From Rhodococcus pseudokoreensis (GTDB taxonomy: Bacteria > Actinomycetota > Actinomycetes > Mycobacteriales > Mycobacteriaceae), in contig NZ_CP070619.1 of assembly GCF_017068395.1 (NCBI RefSeq), positions 8,246,001-8,310,000 of the forward strand: a DNA stretch of 64,000 nucleotides, written 5' to 3'. The position numbers and the translations under genes are program-made. Within the stretch, counting starts at the first letter, position 1. Each line of letters opens with the position of its first letter. Below, one piece after another: positions 1 through 10,383 of the stretch. Below the pieces are notes generated by a model, which worked only from the letters and a program-made list of their open reading frames with translations, did no database searches and was not told where the DNA came from.

Positions 1-1
1 C

Positions 2-64
2 GATGCGCGGGCCGGCGACGGGCACGTCACGTACACCGCGCACACCGAGGGCACGATCCGGTGA
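2..64 (+). CDS. ABC transporter ATP-binding protein, C-terminal tail (partial)
   Basis: Only the last 20 codons are in the window, ending at TGA 62-64. The tail reads ...GHVTYTAHTEGTIR. Its stop overlaps the GTG start of the downstream permease (GTGA at 61-64), so the two are translationally coupled. In betaine/choline importers of the OpuC/ProU type the gene before the permease is usually the ATPase, and that is the basis for the name; no nucleotide-binding motif is visible in this stub. Confidence 0.55.
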   Translation, partial: DARAGDGHVTYTAHTEGTIR

Positions 65-798
65 ACCGGCTTCGTCGCCTGCCGATGGACGTGTGGTTCG
101 AGCCCCTCCTCATCATCGTCTTCGGCACCGGGTACATCCTGTGGTACCGGTCCACCACGCTGACGCCGACCGAGGAGGCGTCACTGGGCTGGAGCAACCT
201 GCGCACGACCATCCTCGACCACATCACGTTGACCCTGACCGCCACGGTCATCGTCGTCCTGATCGCCATTCCCCTGGGAATCGTGCTCACCCGGGAGAAG
301 GCCAGACCGGTCAAGCCGGTAGTGGTGAACTTCGCGAACGTCGGCCAAGCGGCGCCCGCCGTGGGTCTGATCGTTCTGCTCACCATGTGGCTGGGCACAG
401 GATTCCGCACCGCGGTGGTCGGACTCGTGGTCTACGCGATCCTGCCCATCCTGCAGAACACGATCGTCGGTATCGACCAGGTCGATCGACGAACCATCGA
501 GGCCGCGCGAGGTATCGGCTTCTCGGGACTGCGCACGCTGGTGCAGGTGGAGTTGCCGCTCGCCGTTCCCGTGATCCTGAACGGCGTCAGGACCGCACTC
601 GTGATCCTCGTCGGCACCGCAACCCTCAGCACGTTCATCGGCGCCACCAGCCTGGGCACACTCATCACGACGGGAGTGACACTGTTCCTGCCGAAACTGC
701 TCATCTCCGGGGCCATCCTGGTCGGACTGCTGGCGTTGATCATCGATTGGCTCGGACGGTTGGTCGAGCTCGTCGCAACCCCGCGAGGAGTGGCATGA
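61..798 (+). CDS. Osmoprotectant (betaine/choline-type) ABC transporter permease
   Basis: A 245-residue inner-membrane permease of the ProW/OpuCB family. It should form the channel through which a quaternary-amine osmolyte delivered by the binding lipoprotein enters the cell. The sequence shows about five to six hydrophobic segments and the EAA loop that docks on the ATPase (EAARGIGFSGLRTLVQVELP, about residues 146-165). GTG 61 is chosen because it overlaps the stop of the preceding gene. The stop overlaps the ATG of the binding protein at 795. A substrate cannot be read from the sequence; glycine betaine, choline, carnitine or related betaines are typical of the family. Confidence 0.88.
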   Translation: MNRLRRLPMDVWFEPLLIIVFGTGYILWYRSTTLTPTEEASLGWSNLRTTILDHITLTLTATVIVVLIAIPLGIVLTREKARPVKPVVVNFANVGQAAPAVGLIVLLTMWLGTGFRTAVVGLVVYAILPILQNTIVGIDQVDRRTIEAARGIGFSGLRTLVQVELPLAVPVILNGVRTALVILVGTATLSTFIGATSLGTLITTGVTLFLPKLLISGAILVGLLALIIDWLGRLVELVATPRGVA

Positions 799-1778
799 AC
801 CGGCGGCGTTTTCGACTTGCTGCGGCGGCGATCGCGGCCGCGGTGTCCGCGAGCGTGGCCGGCTGCGGGTTGGTCAGCTCCTCGGGCACCTTCCACGACG
901 CGACCCTGCCCGGCGGTGATCGCCTACTGGCCGATTCCTCTCTCGTCGTGACGTCGAAGAGTTTCACCGAGGGGGTACTTCTCGGGAAGATCACCGCGAC
1001 GTACCTGGCCGCGGCGGGCGCGAAGGTCACCGACCTCACGGGCGCGCCGGGATCTGCGTCCTCACGGCAAGCGCAACTCAACGGGGACGCCGACATCCTG
1101 TGGGAGTACACCGGCACGGGGTGGGTGAACTACCACGGTGAGACGGAGACAATCTCGGATCCCGGCGAACTGTGGCAGCGCGTGCACGACTTCGAGCAGC
1201 GCGACCACGACCTCGAATGGCTGCCGCCGGCCAACTTCAACGACACGTACGCCTTCGCCGCATCGGCACCGACCGCCGAGCGTCTGGGCGTCAAGTCGCT
1301 CTCCGATGTCGCGCGTTTGCCGGAATCCGAACGAACATTCTGCGTCGACGACGAGTTCTTCAGTCGTGCGGACGGGTTCGTTCCGATGCTCGAGACCTAC
1401 GGCATCCCCCTCAACGCACCCGGTGGTGTTCCGTCGAGCAATGTCACCCGGATGGATGCCGGTGTGGTGTACACGTCCACGGCGCAGAGCGCACCCTGCA
1501 ATTTCGGAATGGTCTACACCACCGACGGGCGCGTGAAGAACCTGAACCTCGACGTCCTCGACGACGACCGCAAGTTTTTCCTGCCCTACAGCGGCACCGC
1601 GGTCGTCCGGGGCGAGATCCTCAACCGTTATCCGGAGATCGCCGACCTGCTGGGTGTGGTCTCCGAACGACTGACCGACGACTTGATGCAGGAACTGAAC
1701 GGCCGAGTCGACATCGAAGGCGAGGATCCCGCAGATGTCGCGTACGACTGGCTGAAGAGCGAGTCGCTCGTGCAGTGA
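795..1778 (+). CDS. Betaine/choline-binding lipoprotein of ABC transporter
   Basis: A 327-residue substrate-binding protein (OpuAC-type, PF04069) that captures a quaternary-amine osmolyte outside the membrane and hands it to the permease. The N-terminus is a lipoprotein signal: MNRRRFR, a hydrophobic stretch, then the lipobox VAGC with the lipidated Cys near residue 25. The mature part begins the fold at [16 protein letters not shown], typical of this family. ATG 795 overlaps the permease stop (ATGA). It is the last gene of the operon; an intrinsic terminator follows at 1795-1814. Aromatic-box residues expected for betaine binding cannot be assigned by eye. Confidence 0.88.
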   Translation: MNRRRFRLAAAAIAAAVSASVAGCGLVSSSGTFHDATLPGGDRLLADSSLVVTSKSFTEGVLLGKITATYLAAAGAKVTDLTGAPGSASSRQAQLNGDADILWEYTGTGWVNYHGETETISDPGELWQRVHDFEQRDHDLEWLPPANFNDTYAFAASAPTAERLGVKSLSDVARLPESERTFCVDDEFFSRADGFVPMLETYGIPLNAPGGVPSSNVTRMDAGVVYTSTAQSAPCNFGMVYTTDGRVKNLNLDVLDDDRKFFLPYSGTAVVRGEILNRYPEIADLLGVVSERLTDDLMQELNGRVDIEGEDPADVAYDWLKSESLVQ

Positions 1779-1794
1779 TCAGGGTGCCCACACC

Positions 1795-1814
1795 ACACAC
1801 CTAGGGTGTGTTTT
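1795..1814 (+). terminator. Intrinsic terminator of the osmoprotectant ABC operon
   Basis: Perfect 7-bp stem ACACACC / GGTGTGT with loop TAG, immediately followed by TTT. It lies 17 bases after the binding-protein stop. This is a compact factor-independent terminator with a U-tract, uncommon enough in this GC-rich window to be convincing. Confidence 0.75.
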
Positions 1815-1929
1815 CGCGCACGGCGTTCCAAGGGACTGTAGTGGCACCGGCTTGTCCGGCGCCCCTGTACAGACGGACCGAGCGTCCCGCCGTGAGCCCA
1901 GCGGCGCAAACACCCTGATTGGTGATTTG

Positions 1930-4900
1930 ATGGAACACGCCGCACGAGCGACCTACCGTGAGCATCGATCGGATCCGTTCCCGCTGTCTGCGGCACAACA
2001 CGGGCTGTGGTTTGCGCAGCAACTCGCCCCGGACGTGCCGATCTGCATCGCGCAGTACGTCGACATTCGTGGGTCGCTGGACGTCGAATTGTTCCGTGAG
2101 GTCGCGCTCGTGGCCGGCCACGAATACGAGTCGGTGTTCCTGCGTCTGATCGACGTCGACGGCGAACCACACCAGGTGATCGATCCGCCGGCCGACGCGG
2201 CCATGGGCGTCGTCGACTTCCGCGGCGCATCCGACCCGATGGCGGCGGCCGAGACATGGATGCACGACAACTACACGGCACGAGTGGATTTCGAGCACGA
2301 CCACCTGTGCGAGTCGTCGCTGCTGTGCGTCGGTGACGAACGGCACCTGTGGTACAGCCGGATCCACCACGTCGCCCTCGACGGATACGCGGCGATGACG
2401 CTGGTCAACCGTGTCGCCGCCCTGTACACCGCGGCGGTCGAAGACCGTGCGCCCGAACCGAACCGTGCCGCGGACCTGCACACCCTGCATGGCCTCGAAG
2501 AAGACTACCGGGCATCCCACCGGTTCTCGTCCGACCGCGACTACTGGGCCGAACGACTCCACAGGCGCACGAACGGGGCCTCCCTCACCGATCTCGAGGC
2601 GCCCCCCGCCGCCCACAGCCTCACCGCGCGCGCAGCGTTGTCGCCCGATACCGTCGCCCGGCTCGAGGACACGGCCGCCCGGCCGGGCGCGACGGCGGCA
2701 GCTGCTCTGATCGCCGCGTTCGCCTGCCATCTGTCGCGGCGGACGGGACGCGAAGACGTCCTCGTCGACATTCCGCTGTCCGCCCGCACCACCGCCGTAC
2801 TGCGACGATCCAGCGGCATGCTCGCCAACGTCGCGCCCCTGCTGGTCCAGGTCCGATCCGGCGACACGGTCGGCGACCTCGTGGCCCGGGTGCAGCACGA
2901 ACTGATGGGAGCGATGCGGCACCAGCGCGGCAACGTCGAGGACATCCTGCGCGACCTGGGTGTGTCCGCCGAAGCGCGCAGGATCTCGGGACCGATGATA
3001 AACGTGATGCTGTTCGATCAGGACCTCACGTTCGGGTCGTTGACCGGAGACTTCCGGATCCTCACCACCGGTCCTGTCCCGGACCTGTCCGTCAACGTGT
3101 ATCGCAGCGGCACCCCGGCATCGACGATCGTCGAGTTCGAGGCCAACCCGTACCGCTACCGCGACGACGAACTGCGGTCGCATCACGCCGCCGTCGTCGG
3201 GTTGATCGGCGAACTGCTCGCCGCAGACCCCGGCACTCCACTCGCCGCGATCGGCGCGGCTGAATTGGCTCGTTTGACGCCGGTGGTGGGTGAGCGGTCG
3301 GCCCCGGAGGTGTCGTTGCCGGAGTTGCTGGCGGCGTCGGTGGGGGTGGTTCCGGATGCGGTGGCGGTGGTGTGCGAGGGTCGTCGGTTGACGTATCGGG
3401 AGTTGGATGAGGCGTCGAATCGGTTGGCGCGGGTGCTGCTCGGGGTGGGGGCGGGTCGCGAGTCGGTGGTGGCGGTGGCGGTGGCGCGGTCGGTGGAGTC
3501 GGTGGTGTCGGTGTGGGCGGTGGCGAAGACGGGGGCGGCGTTTGTGCCGGTGGATCCGCTGTATCCGGTGGGTCGGATCGAGCACATGGTTGCTGATTCG
3601 GGTGTGGTTGTGGGCGTGACGTTGTCGGGTTCGGTGGATCGGTTGCCGGGTGCGGTGCGGTGGGTGGTGCTCGACGACGCCGACACGGTGGATCGGTTGT
3701 CGTCGGTGTCGGCGGGTCCGGTGTCGGATGTGGATCGGGGTGGGCCGGTGCGGGTGGGTCAGGCGGCGTATGTGATTTATACGTCGGGGTCGACGGGGTT
3801 GCCGAAGGGTGTGGTGGTGACTCATCGGGGGTTGGCGAATCTGGTGGCGTCGCAGCGTTCGGAGTTCGGTGCGGTCGCGGGTGCTCGGGTGTTGCAGTGT
3901 GCGTCGCCGAGTTTTGATGCGTCGGTGTTCGAGTTGGTGTGGGCGGTGGGGATGGGGGCCCGGTTGGTGGTGGTTCCGCCGTCGGTGTACGGCGGGGAGG
4001 AGTTGGCGCAGATTTTGGGTCGTGAGGGTGTGACTCATGCGGTGTTGACGCCGACGGCGTTGTCGTCGTTGGATCCGTCCGGGTTGCAGACGCTGGGGAC
4101 GTTGGTGGTTGCGGGTGAGGCGTGTCCGCCGGAGTTGGTGGCGCGGTGGGCGCCGGGTCGGAGGATGGTCAATGCGTACGGGCCGACGGAGGCGACGGTG
4201 ATGTCGAATGCCAGCGACGCACTGGTCGCGGGAGAGCTGGTGACGGTTGGTGGTCCGGTTCGTGGGTTCGGTGAGTTGGTGTTGGATGCGCGGTTGCGGC
4301 CGGTGCCGTTCGGGGCGGCGGGGGAGTTGTATTTGTCGGGTCCGGCGTTGGCGCGGGGGTATCGGAATCGGATCGGGTTGACGGCGTCACGGTTTGTGGC
4401 CGATCCGTTCGGTGGTGCGGGTCAGCGGATGTATCGGACGGGGGATGTGGTGCGGTGGCGGGAGCGTGCGGAGGGTGGGCCGGTGCTCGAGTATGTGGGT
4501 CGGTCGGATTTTCAGGTGAAGATTCGTGGGTTCCGTGTCGAACTCGGCGAAATCGACGCGGTGCTGACACAGCACCCCCGCATTGCATTCGCGGTGACCC
4601 TCGGTCGCACCGCCCCGTCCGGGGACACCGTCCTGGTGTCCTACGTCCTGCCGTCCGGTGACGGCGAACCCGACGTCGCCGCGGTCACCGACCATGTGCG
4701 CGGCCGCGTCCCCGCCCACATGGTGCCCGCGACGATCGTGATCCTCGACGAGTTGCCGCTCACACCGGTGGGCAAGCTGGACCGGCAGGCATTGCCCACA
4801 CCGGATTTCGCGGTGGTACGCACGGTGTTCCGTGCGTCGGGCAGCGCGACCGAGCAGACCGTGGCAGATGCCTTCGCCGAGGTGCTCGGACTCGACCGGA

Positions 4901-7900
4901 CCGGGCTCGACGACAACTTCTTCGACCTGGGCGGCAATTCACTGAGCGCGACCCGCGTCGTCGCCCGCGTCAACTCGGCGCTGGGTATCGGTCTGGGAGT
5001 GCGGGAGCTGTTCGAGGCACCCACGGTGGCGGGGTTCGCCGCCCGCGCCGATGCATCGGATCGCCGCATCGCGGCGCGTGCCGCCCTGACCGCGGGTCCG
5101 CGCCCCGACCGTGTGCCGCTGTCGCTGGCCCAGCAGCGGATGTGGATCGTCAACCAGGTCGACACGGCTTCGCCCGCCTACAACATTCCGATTGCGCTTC
5201 GCCTGTCCGGCGACCTCGACATCGAGGCCATGCGTGCGGCGTTCGGCGACGTCGTCGAACGGCACGAACCCCTCCGCACCGTCTACCCGGGGTCCGAGGA
5301 CGGCCCGCACCAGGTGGTGCTGCCCGTGGACCAGGTGACCCTCGACCTCACTCCGGTCACCGTGTCCGACGAGGCGGCGCTGCGCTCCGAGTTGGTGTCT
5401 CTGGCGTCGGCCGAATTCAACGTGCGCAGCGAGGTCCCGATGCGCGCCACGCTCCTGCGAATCGGTCCGGACGAACATGTGCTGGCCCTGGTTCTGCACC
5501 ATATCGCGGCGGACGGATCGTCGATGGCGCCGCTGGCCCGCGACGTGATGGTCGCGTACACCGCGCGTGCACACGGACGTCCGCCCGGGTGGGCGCCGAT
5601 GCGGGTACAGTACGCCGACTTCGCGTTGTGGCAGCGTCGCACCCTCGGCAGCGACAGCGACCCGGACTCTCCGATCTCGGCGCAACTGGACTACTGGCGC
5701 CGGACCCTCGACGGCATGCCCGAGCTGCTCGAGCTGCCGCTCGATCGCAGGCGACCCCTGCAGCGGTCCTCGCACGGCGCGACCGTGCCGTTTGCGATCA
5801 GCGCGGACCTGCACAGGACGCTGTCCGACCTGGCCCGGACTCATGATTCGACGCTGTTCATGGTCGCGCACGCCGCACTCGCCGTCCTGCTCGGCCGGCT
5901 GAGCGATGCGACGGACCTCGCGGTGGGCACACCGGTTGCCGGTCGCGGCGACGCGGCCCTCGATGAGATGGTCGGCATGTTCGTCAACACCGTGGTGCTG
6001 CGAACCCGCGTCGCACCCGAACACTCCTTCACCGACCTGTTGGCGCACGTCCGCGACACCGATCTCGGCGCGTTCGGGCACACGGAGGTGCCGTTCGACC
6101 GGGTCGTGCAGGCGGTCGACCCGGTGCGCTCCACGGCGCACGCCCCGCTGTTCCAGGTGCTGCTCGAATTTCAGAACACCGAGGAGAGCCGCCTCGAACT
6201 GCCCGGACTGACCGTAGAGGTCGTCGACGCCGGCGTCGAGGTCGCCAAATGCGACCTGTTCCTGACCCTGAGTGAGAACATCGACGAAACCGGCGCGCCC
6301 GCCGGGATGTCCGCGGCATTCGGCTTCGCTACCGACGTCCTGGACGCGGGCACCGTCCGCGGTTTCGCGGATCAATTCGTTCGAATCCTCGACGCGGTCG
6401 CCGCGTCGCCGGAGCGCCCGATCGGCAACATCGACGTCCTCGGCGCGCATGAATTGGCTCGTTTGACGCCGGTGGTGGGTGAGCGGTCGGTCCCGGAGGT
6501 GTCGTTGCCGGGGTTGTTGGCGGCGGCGGTGGCGGTGGTTCCGGATGCGGTGGCGGTGGTGTGCGAGGGTCGTCGGTTGACGTATCGGGAGTTGGATGAG
6601 GCGTCGAATCGGTTGGCGCGGGTGCTGCTCGGGGCGGGGGCGGGTTCCGAGTCGGTGGTGGCGGTGGCGGTGGCGCGGTCGGTGGAGTCGGTGGTGTCGG
6701 TGTGGGCGGTGGCGAAGACGGGGGCGGCGTTTGTGCCGGTGGATCCGCTGTATCCGGTGGGTCGGATCGAGCACATGGTTGCTGATTCGGGTGTGGTTGT
6801 GGGGGTGGCGTTGTCGGGTTCGGTGGATCGGTTGCCGGGTGCGGTGCGGTGGGTGGTGCTCGACGACGTCGATACCGTTTCGCGGTTGTCGTCGGTGTCG
6901 GCGGGTCCGGTGTCGGATGTGGATCGGGGTGGGCCGGTGCGGGTGGGTCAGGCGGCGTATGTGATTTATACGTCGGGGTCGACGGGTCTGCCGAAGGGTG
7001 TGGTGGTGACTCATCGGGGGTTGGCGAATTTGGTGGCGTCACAGCGTTCCGAGTTCGGATCGGCTGTGGGTGCGCGGGTGTTGCAGTGTGCGTCGCCGAG
7101 TTTTGATGCGTCGGTGTTCGAGTTGGTGTGGGCGGTGGGGATGGGGGCCCGGTTGGTGGTGGTTCCGCCGTCGGTGTACGGCGGGGAGGAGTTGGTGCAG
7201 ATTTTGGGTCGTGAGGGTGTGACTCATGCGGTGTTGACGCCGACGGCGTTGTCGTCCATCGACCCCGCTGGGTTGGAGGCGTTGGGCACCTTGGTGGTTG
7301 CGGGTGAGGCGTGTCCGCCGGAGTTGGTGGCGCGGTGGGCGCCGGGTCGGAGGATGGTCAATGCGTACGGGCCGACGGAGGCGACGGTGATGTCGAATGC
7401 CAGCGACGCACTGATCGCGGGAGAGCTGGTGACGGTTGGTGGTCCGGTTCGTGGGTTCGGTGAGTTGGTGTTGGATGCGCGGTTGCGGCCGGTGCCGTTC
7501 GGGGCGGCGGGGGAGTTGTATTTGTCGGGTCCGGCGTTGGCGCGGGGGTATCGGAATCGGATCGGGTTGACGGCGTCACGGTTTGTGGCCGACCCGTTCG
7601 GTGCTCCGGGTCAGCGGATGTATCGGACGGGGGATGTGGTGCGGTGGCGGGAGCGTGCGGGTGGTGGGCCGGTGCTCGAGTATGTGGGTCGTTCGGATTT
7701 TCAGGTGAAGATTCGTGGGTTCCGCGTCGAACTCGGCGAAATCGAGTCCGCTCTCCTCGGGTACCCCGGTATCGACCATGCCGTCGTGCACACCAGCGGC
7801 GACCGGTTGGCCGGCTACGTCGTTCCCGCCGCGGGATCGGAACTCGACACGTCCGCGGTCCTGGCACACGCCCGCGCGAGCCTGGCCCCGCACATGGTCC

Positions 7901-9063
7901 CTGCGACCGTGACGGTGCTCGACGCCGTGCCTGTGACCGCGAACGGGAAACTCGACCGCGCCGCCCTGCCGGAACCGGACTTCACCGCGGGACGCGCGGA
8001 GTACCGGGCGCCACGCAACGCGACCGAGGAGGTGGTGGCCGCCGCGTTCGCCGCGGGACTCGGACTGGACCGGGTCGGCCTCGACGACAACTACTTCACG
8101 CTCGGTGGCACGTCACTCACCGCGACGAGCGTGATCGCCCGGATCGCCGAATCCTCCGCGCGCGCCGTGCCGGTGCAGTGGATATTCACGCATCCGACGC
8201 CGGAAGCTCTGGCACACATGATCGTCACGGCGCCGGAGGATTCCAGGTCGGACGATGGCGCCGACGGGTCACTGGACGTACTGCTGCCGCTGCGCACCAC
8301 GGGAACCGGCAGCCCGGTGTTCTGCATCCATCCCGCGATCGGGTTGGCGTGGTGCTTCACCGGACTGGTGCAGTATCTCGGCGACCGTCCGGTGTACGGA
8401 CTGCAGTCCCCGGCACTGACCGACCCGGGCCTGCATGTCGACTCCCTGGAAGAACTCGCGGCCCGGTATGTCGACCGGATCCGTTCGGTGCAGCCGCACG
8501 GCCCGTACCACCTGGTGGGCTATTCGGTCGGCGGCCAGATCGCCCAGGAGATGGCGGTGCAGCTCACAAGCGCCGGCGACGAGGTGGCCACCCTCACGAT
8601 GCTCGACACCCATCTGGCCGCAGGTCTTGATCGCACGACCGAAAAGCCCACCGTGGCAGCACTTCTCGCGGAGTTCGGCGCGGTGGTCCCGGATGACGGA
8701 GATGATGCGACGACCACCGATCGTGCGGTGGAGGTACTGCGTCGCACCGGCGGACCGTTCGCCGCCGTGACTGCAGGCGACCTCGAGGCCGTGCACCGGG
8801 TGTTCACGCAGACGGTCGACCTCGCCCTCGCGCACCGCCCGTCGACACCGATCGGCGTCGATTTGCTGTACTTCGGAGCGGCAGATTCCTTCGACGCGCC
8901 CACCGGTGTCTCCGCGTGGCGGCAGTACATCAGCGGCGAGATCTTCGTGCACAACGTTCCCGCATCGCATCAGCAGTTGACGAGTCCGGAAGCCCTCGCC
9001 GGCATCGGACCCGTCCTCGCACACCACGTGATGCTCGCCGACCAGGCGACGCGGGTCGGTTAG
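1930..9063 (+). CDS. Dimodular non-ribosomal peptide synthetase, C-A-T-C-A-T-TE
   Basis: A 2377-residue NRPS. C1 (about 1-430) has HHVALDG at residues 146-152. A1 (about 450-960) has [11 protein letters not shown] and [11 protein letters not shown]1 has LGGNS with the pantetheinyl Ser 1004. C2 (about 1045-1480) has HHIAADG from residue 1190. A2 is about 1510-2020. T2 has LGGTS, Ser 2062. The thioesterase (about 2110-2377) has GYSVGG, Ser 2199, LDTH and a late His. All catalytic motifs look intact and there is no epimerase, so the product should be released as a two-residue chain, acylated if C1 is a starter type. Both A domains show the same specificity positions by eye (D,A,F,V,V,A,A,V,M,K), suggesting one hydrophobic or aromatic residue used twice (low confidence). 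ATG 1930 is chosen because GGTGAT precedes it and it leaves a normal short lead before PLSAAQ; TTG 1852 is an in-frame alternative. No MbtH, tailoring or export gene adjoins it. Confidence 0.93.
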   Translation: MEHAARATYREHRSDPFPLSAAQHGLWFAQQLAPDVPICIAQYVDIRGSLDVELFREVALVAGHEYESVFLRLIDVDGEPHQVIDPPADAAMGVVDFRGASDPMAAAETWMHDNYTARVDFEHDHLCESSLLCVGDERHLWYSRIHHVALDGYAAMTLVNRVAALYTAAVEDRAPEPNRAADLHTLHGLEEDYRASHRFSSDRDYWAERLHRRTNGASLTDLEAPPAAHSLTARAALSPDTVARLEDTAARPGATAAAALIAAFACHLSRRTGREDVLVDIPLSARTTAVLRRSSGMLANVAPLLVQVRSGDTVGDLVARVQHELMGAMRHQRGNVEDILRDLGVSAEARRISGPMINVMLFDQDLTFGSLTGDFRILTTGPVPDLSVNVYRSGTPASTIVEFEANPYRYRDDELRSHHAAVVGLIGELLAADPGTPLAAIGAAELARLTPVVGERSAPEVSLPELLAASVGVVPDAVAVVCEGRRLTYRELDEASNRLARVLLGVGAGRESVVAVAVARSVESVVSVWAVAKTGAAFVPVDPLYPVGRIEHMVADSGVVVGVTLSGSVDRLPGAVRWVVLDDADTVDRLSSVSAGPVSDVDRGGPVRVGQAAYVIYTSGSTGLPKGVVVTHRGLANLVASQRSEFGAVAGARVLQCASPSFDASVFELVWAVGMGARLVVVPPSVYGGEELAQILGREGVTHAVLTPTALSSLDPSGLQTLGTLVVAGEACPPELVARWAPGRRMVNAYGPTEATVMSNASDALVAGELVTVGGPVRGFGELVLDARLRPVPFGAAGELYLSGPALARGYRNRIGLTASRFVADPFGGAGQRMYRTGDVVRWRERAEGGPVLEYVGRSDFQVKIRGFRVELGEIDAVLTQHPRIAFAVTLGRTAPSGDTVLVSYVLPSGDGEPDVAAVTDHVRGRVPAHMVPATIVILDELPLTPVGKLDRQALPTPDFAVVRTVFRASGSATEQTVADAFAEVLGLDRTGLDDNFFDLGGNSLSATRVVARVNSALGIGLGVRELFEAPTVAGFAARADASDRRIAARAALTAGPRPDRVPLSLAQQRMWIVNQVDTASPAYNIPIALRLSGDLDIEAMRAAFGDVVERHEPLRTVYPGSEDGPHQVVLPVDQVTLDLTPVTVSDEAALRSELVSLASAEFNVRSEVPMRATLLRIGPDEHVLALVLHHIAADGSSMAPLARDVMVAYTARAHGRPPGWAPMRVQYADFALWQRRTLGSDSDPDSPISAQLDYWRRTLDGMPELLELPLDRRRPLQRSSHGATVPFAISADLHRTLSDLARTHDSTLFMVAHAALAVLLGRLSDATDLAVGTPVAGRGDAALDEMVGMFVNTVVLRTRVAPEHSFTDLLAHVRDTDLGAFGHTEVPFDRVVQAVDPVRSTAHAPLFQVLLEFQNTEESRLELPGLTVEVVDAGVEVAKCDLFLTLSENIDETGAPAGMSAAFGFATDVLDAGTVRGFADQFVRILDAVAASPERPIGNIDVLGAHELARLTPVVGERSVPEVSLPGLLAAAVAVVPDAVAVVCEGRRLTYRELDEASNRLARVLLGAGAGSESVVAVAVARSVESVVSVWAVAKTGAAFVPVDPLYPVGRIEHMVADSGVVVGVALSGSVDRLPGAVRWVVLDDVDTVSRLSSVSAGPVSDVDRGGPVRVGQAAYVIYTSGSTGLPKGVVVTHRGLANLVASQRSEFGSAVGARVLQCASPSFDASVFELVWAVGMGARLVVVPPSVYGGEELVQILGREGVTHAVLTPTALSSIDPAGLEALGTLVVAGEACPPELVARWAPGRRMVNAYGPTEATVMSNASDALIAGELVTVGGPVRGFGELVLDARLRPVPFGAAGELYLSGPALARGYRNRIGLTASRFVADPFGAPGQRMYRTGDVVRWRERAGGGPVLEYVGRSDFQVKIRGFRVELGEIESALLGYPGIDHAVVHTSGDRLAGYVVPAAGSELDTSAVLAHARASLAPHMVPATVTVLDAVPVTANGKLDRAALPEPDFTAGRAEYRAPRNATEEVVAAAFAAGLGLDRVGLDDNYFTLGGTSLTATSVIARIAESSARAVPVQWIFTHPTPEALAHMIVTAPEDSRSDDGADGSLDVLLPLRTTGTGSPVFCIHPAIGLAWCFTGLVQYLGDRPVYGLQSPALTDPGLHVDSLEELAARYVDRIRSVQPHGPYHLVGYSVGGQIAQEMAVQLTSAGDEVATLTMLDTHLAAGLDRTTEKPTVAALLAEFGAVVPDDGDDATTTDRAVEVLRRTGGPFAAVTAGDLEAVHRVFTQTVDLALAHRPSTPIGVDLLYFGAADSFDAPTGVSAWRQYISGEIFVHNVPASHQQLTSPEALAGIGPVLAHHVMLADQATRVG
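3261..4556 (+). repeat. A-domain core cassette, copy 1
   Basis: This 1296-base stretch inside the NRPS is matched almost base for base, without net indels, by 6450-7745 (constant offset 3189). It starts at TGAATTGGCTCGTTTGACGC and ends at GAACTCGGCGAAATCGA. It covers the A-domain from its start through the motif before the C-terminal lid, so it includes nine of the ten specificity residues but not the lid lysine. Codon use changes abruptly at both edges: Val is mostly GTG and Leu mostly TTG inside, versus GTC and CTC/CTG outside. Confidence 0.9.
6450..7745 (+). repeat. A-domain core cassette, copy 2
   Basis: Second copy of the 1296-base A-domain core; compare 3261-4556. The differences I can see are few and clustered, for example near the start, around the linker before YTSGSTG, and around LDPSGLQ versus IDPAGLE. 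The sharp start and end of identity next to unrelated C- and T-domain sequence point to duplication or gene conversion of the core only. Confidence 0.9.
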
Positions 9064-9096
9064 CCGCCGGTGTGCGTCCGACGGGGTTCAGACGTG

Positions 9097-10347
9097 TCAT
9101 CGGGTGCGTCCTGCCAACTGGAAGGGGAGCATCGGTTCGGGGATGCGGCGGGTGGTGATCATCTCGGCGATTCCCTCGGCTGTGGCGGGTGCCAGGGTGA
9201 CGCCCAGCATGCCGTGTCCGGCAGCAATGTAGAGGCCGTGGTGACCGGGAACCGGGCCGATGAACGGCAGGCTGTCCGGTGTGGCAGGCCGTAATCCTGC
9301 CCGGCCGGCGCGGGCATCGACTCGTGCATCCGGGGCCCATCCGGCCAGGTACGGGTGTACCTGGTCCACGAGGTTCCGGATCCGCTGTTCGGGGACGCGT
9401 TCATCGCGGGCAGGCAGTTCGAAGGCGCCGGCGATGCGGAGGGCGTCGTGATACGGGCTCAGGCCCAGTTTGGGTTCCATCAGGTACAGCGCGTGGCGTG
9501 GAGACGTCCCGGCTCCCCGGATGTCGATCGAGTACCCCTTGGCTCCGATGATCGGCAACGTGAAGCCGAGAGGAGCGAGAATGGTGTTTGTCGCGACACC
9601 GAGCGCTACCACTACCTGGTCGACATCCAAGGAGGTGTCCGGAAGTCGTATCGACCAGCCCGTACCTGCGGGGGTGACGGCCTCCACGGCTGTGTGCTGG
9701 AGGACGGTGACGCCCATTTCCGTGACTCTCTTGTGCAGACCTTGGAGCAGGGATTCCGGGTTGACGTGTCGGTCGATCGAGGTGTGGGCGGCGGCCTGCA
9801 CTCCGAGGCCGACGGCGGCGTCGCGTTGACGTGCTTCGTCGCCGGACAGGTATTCGACGCGACCGGGGAAGCCCATCGGGACCAGTTGGTCGAACAACTG
9901 GCTGAACCATTTCAGGCCGTCGGCGGATTGTGCCAGTGCGAGCAGGCCGGCCGAGTGCATCTCGAAATCGACACCGTCGTCGTGGAATTCGTCGAACAAC
10001 TCGAGTGTGTGGCGGTTGAGGTGCAACAGTGCACGGACTCCGCTCTCGTACGCCGAAGGCCGGGCGGCGCGGGCGAACTTCCACAGCCAACGGATCCAGT
10101 CGGTGTCCAGACGCGGCCGGATGGACAAGGCACCATTCGGGTCGAGGGCGTGTGTGAGGCCGAGTCCGACGACGCCCGGTGAGGCGAGGGGGGTCGACAG
10201 TGACGGGGTGACCCAACCGGCATTGACGCCCGAAGCCGACTCGCCGATCGAACCGCGTTCGATGACCGTGACCTCCTCGCCGCGTCGGCGAAGGCTCCAC
10301 GCTGTACTCATTCCGACGATCCCGCCGCCGATCACTGCGACAGCCAC
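9097..10347 (-). CDS. FAD-dependent D-amino-acid dehydrogenase/oxidase (DadA-like)
   Basis: A 416-residue DAO-fold flavoenzyme. The N-terminus has the dinucleotide-binding GGGIVGMSTAW with the acidic residue of VIERG about 20 residues later, and the C-terminus has a second FAD contact (GLYIAAGHGMLGVTLAPAT). Family members oxidise D-amino acids, glycine, sarcosine or other secondary amines to imines. The start is GTG 10347, with AAAGGAGA just upstream. It is the last gene of the MFS-lyase-dehydrogenase operon, 36 bases after the lyase. In that setting it probably works on the same amino-acid-derived substrate or on a product amine; which one cannot be read from sequence. Confidence 0.85.
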   Translation of the reverse strand: MAVAVIGGGIVGMSTAWSLRRRGEEVTVIERGSIGESASGVNAGWVTPSLSTPLASPGVVGLGLTHALDPNGALSIRPRLDTDWIRWLWKFARAARPSAYESGVRALLHLNRHTLELFDEFHDDGVDFEMHSAGLLALAQSADGLKWFSQLFDQLVPMGFPGRVEYLSGDEARQRDAAVGLGVQAAAHTSIDRHVNPESLLQGLHKRVTEMGVTVLQHTAVEAVTPAGTGWSIRLPDTSLDVDQVVVALGVATNTILAPLGFTLPIIGAKGYSIDIRGAGTSPRHALYLMEPKLGLSPYHDALRIAGAFELPARDERVPEQRIRNLVDQVHPYLAGWAPDARVDARAGRAGLRPATPDSLPFIGPVPGHHGLYIAAGHGMLGVTLAPATAEGIAEMITTRRIPEPMLPFQLAGRTR

Positions 10348-10383
10348 ATCCGTCTCCTTTCCTGCAGATTCTGTGAAATAAGT

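Noticed and set aside
1801..4038. Long minus-strand open frame antisense to the NRPS, rich in His, Arg and Pro
   Set aside because: It mirrors the G-rich codon bias of the A-domain cassette; no motif, no ribosome site, and the plus strand is clearly coding.
4939..7014. Second long minus-strand open frame antisense to the NRPS
   Set aside because: Same cause as the first; composition is a by-product of the repeated A-core and GC bias.
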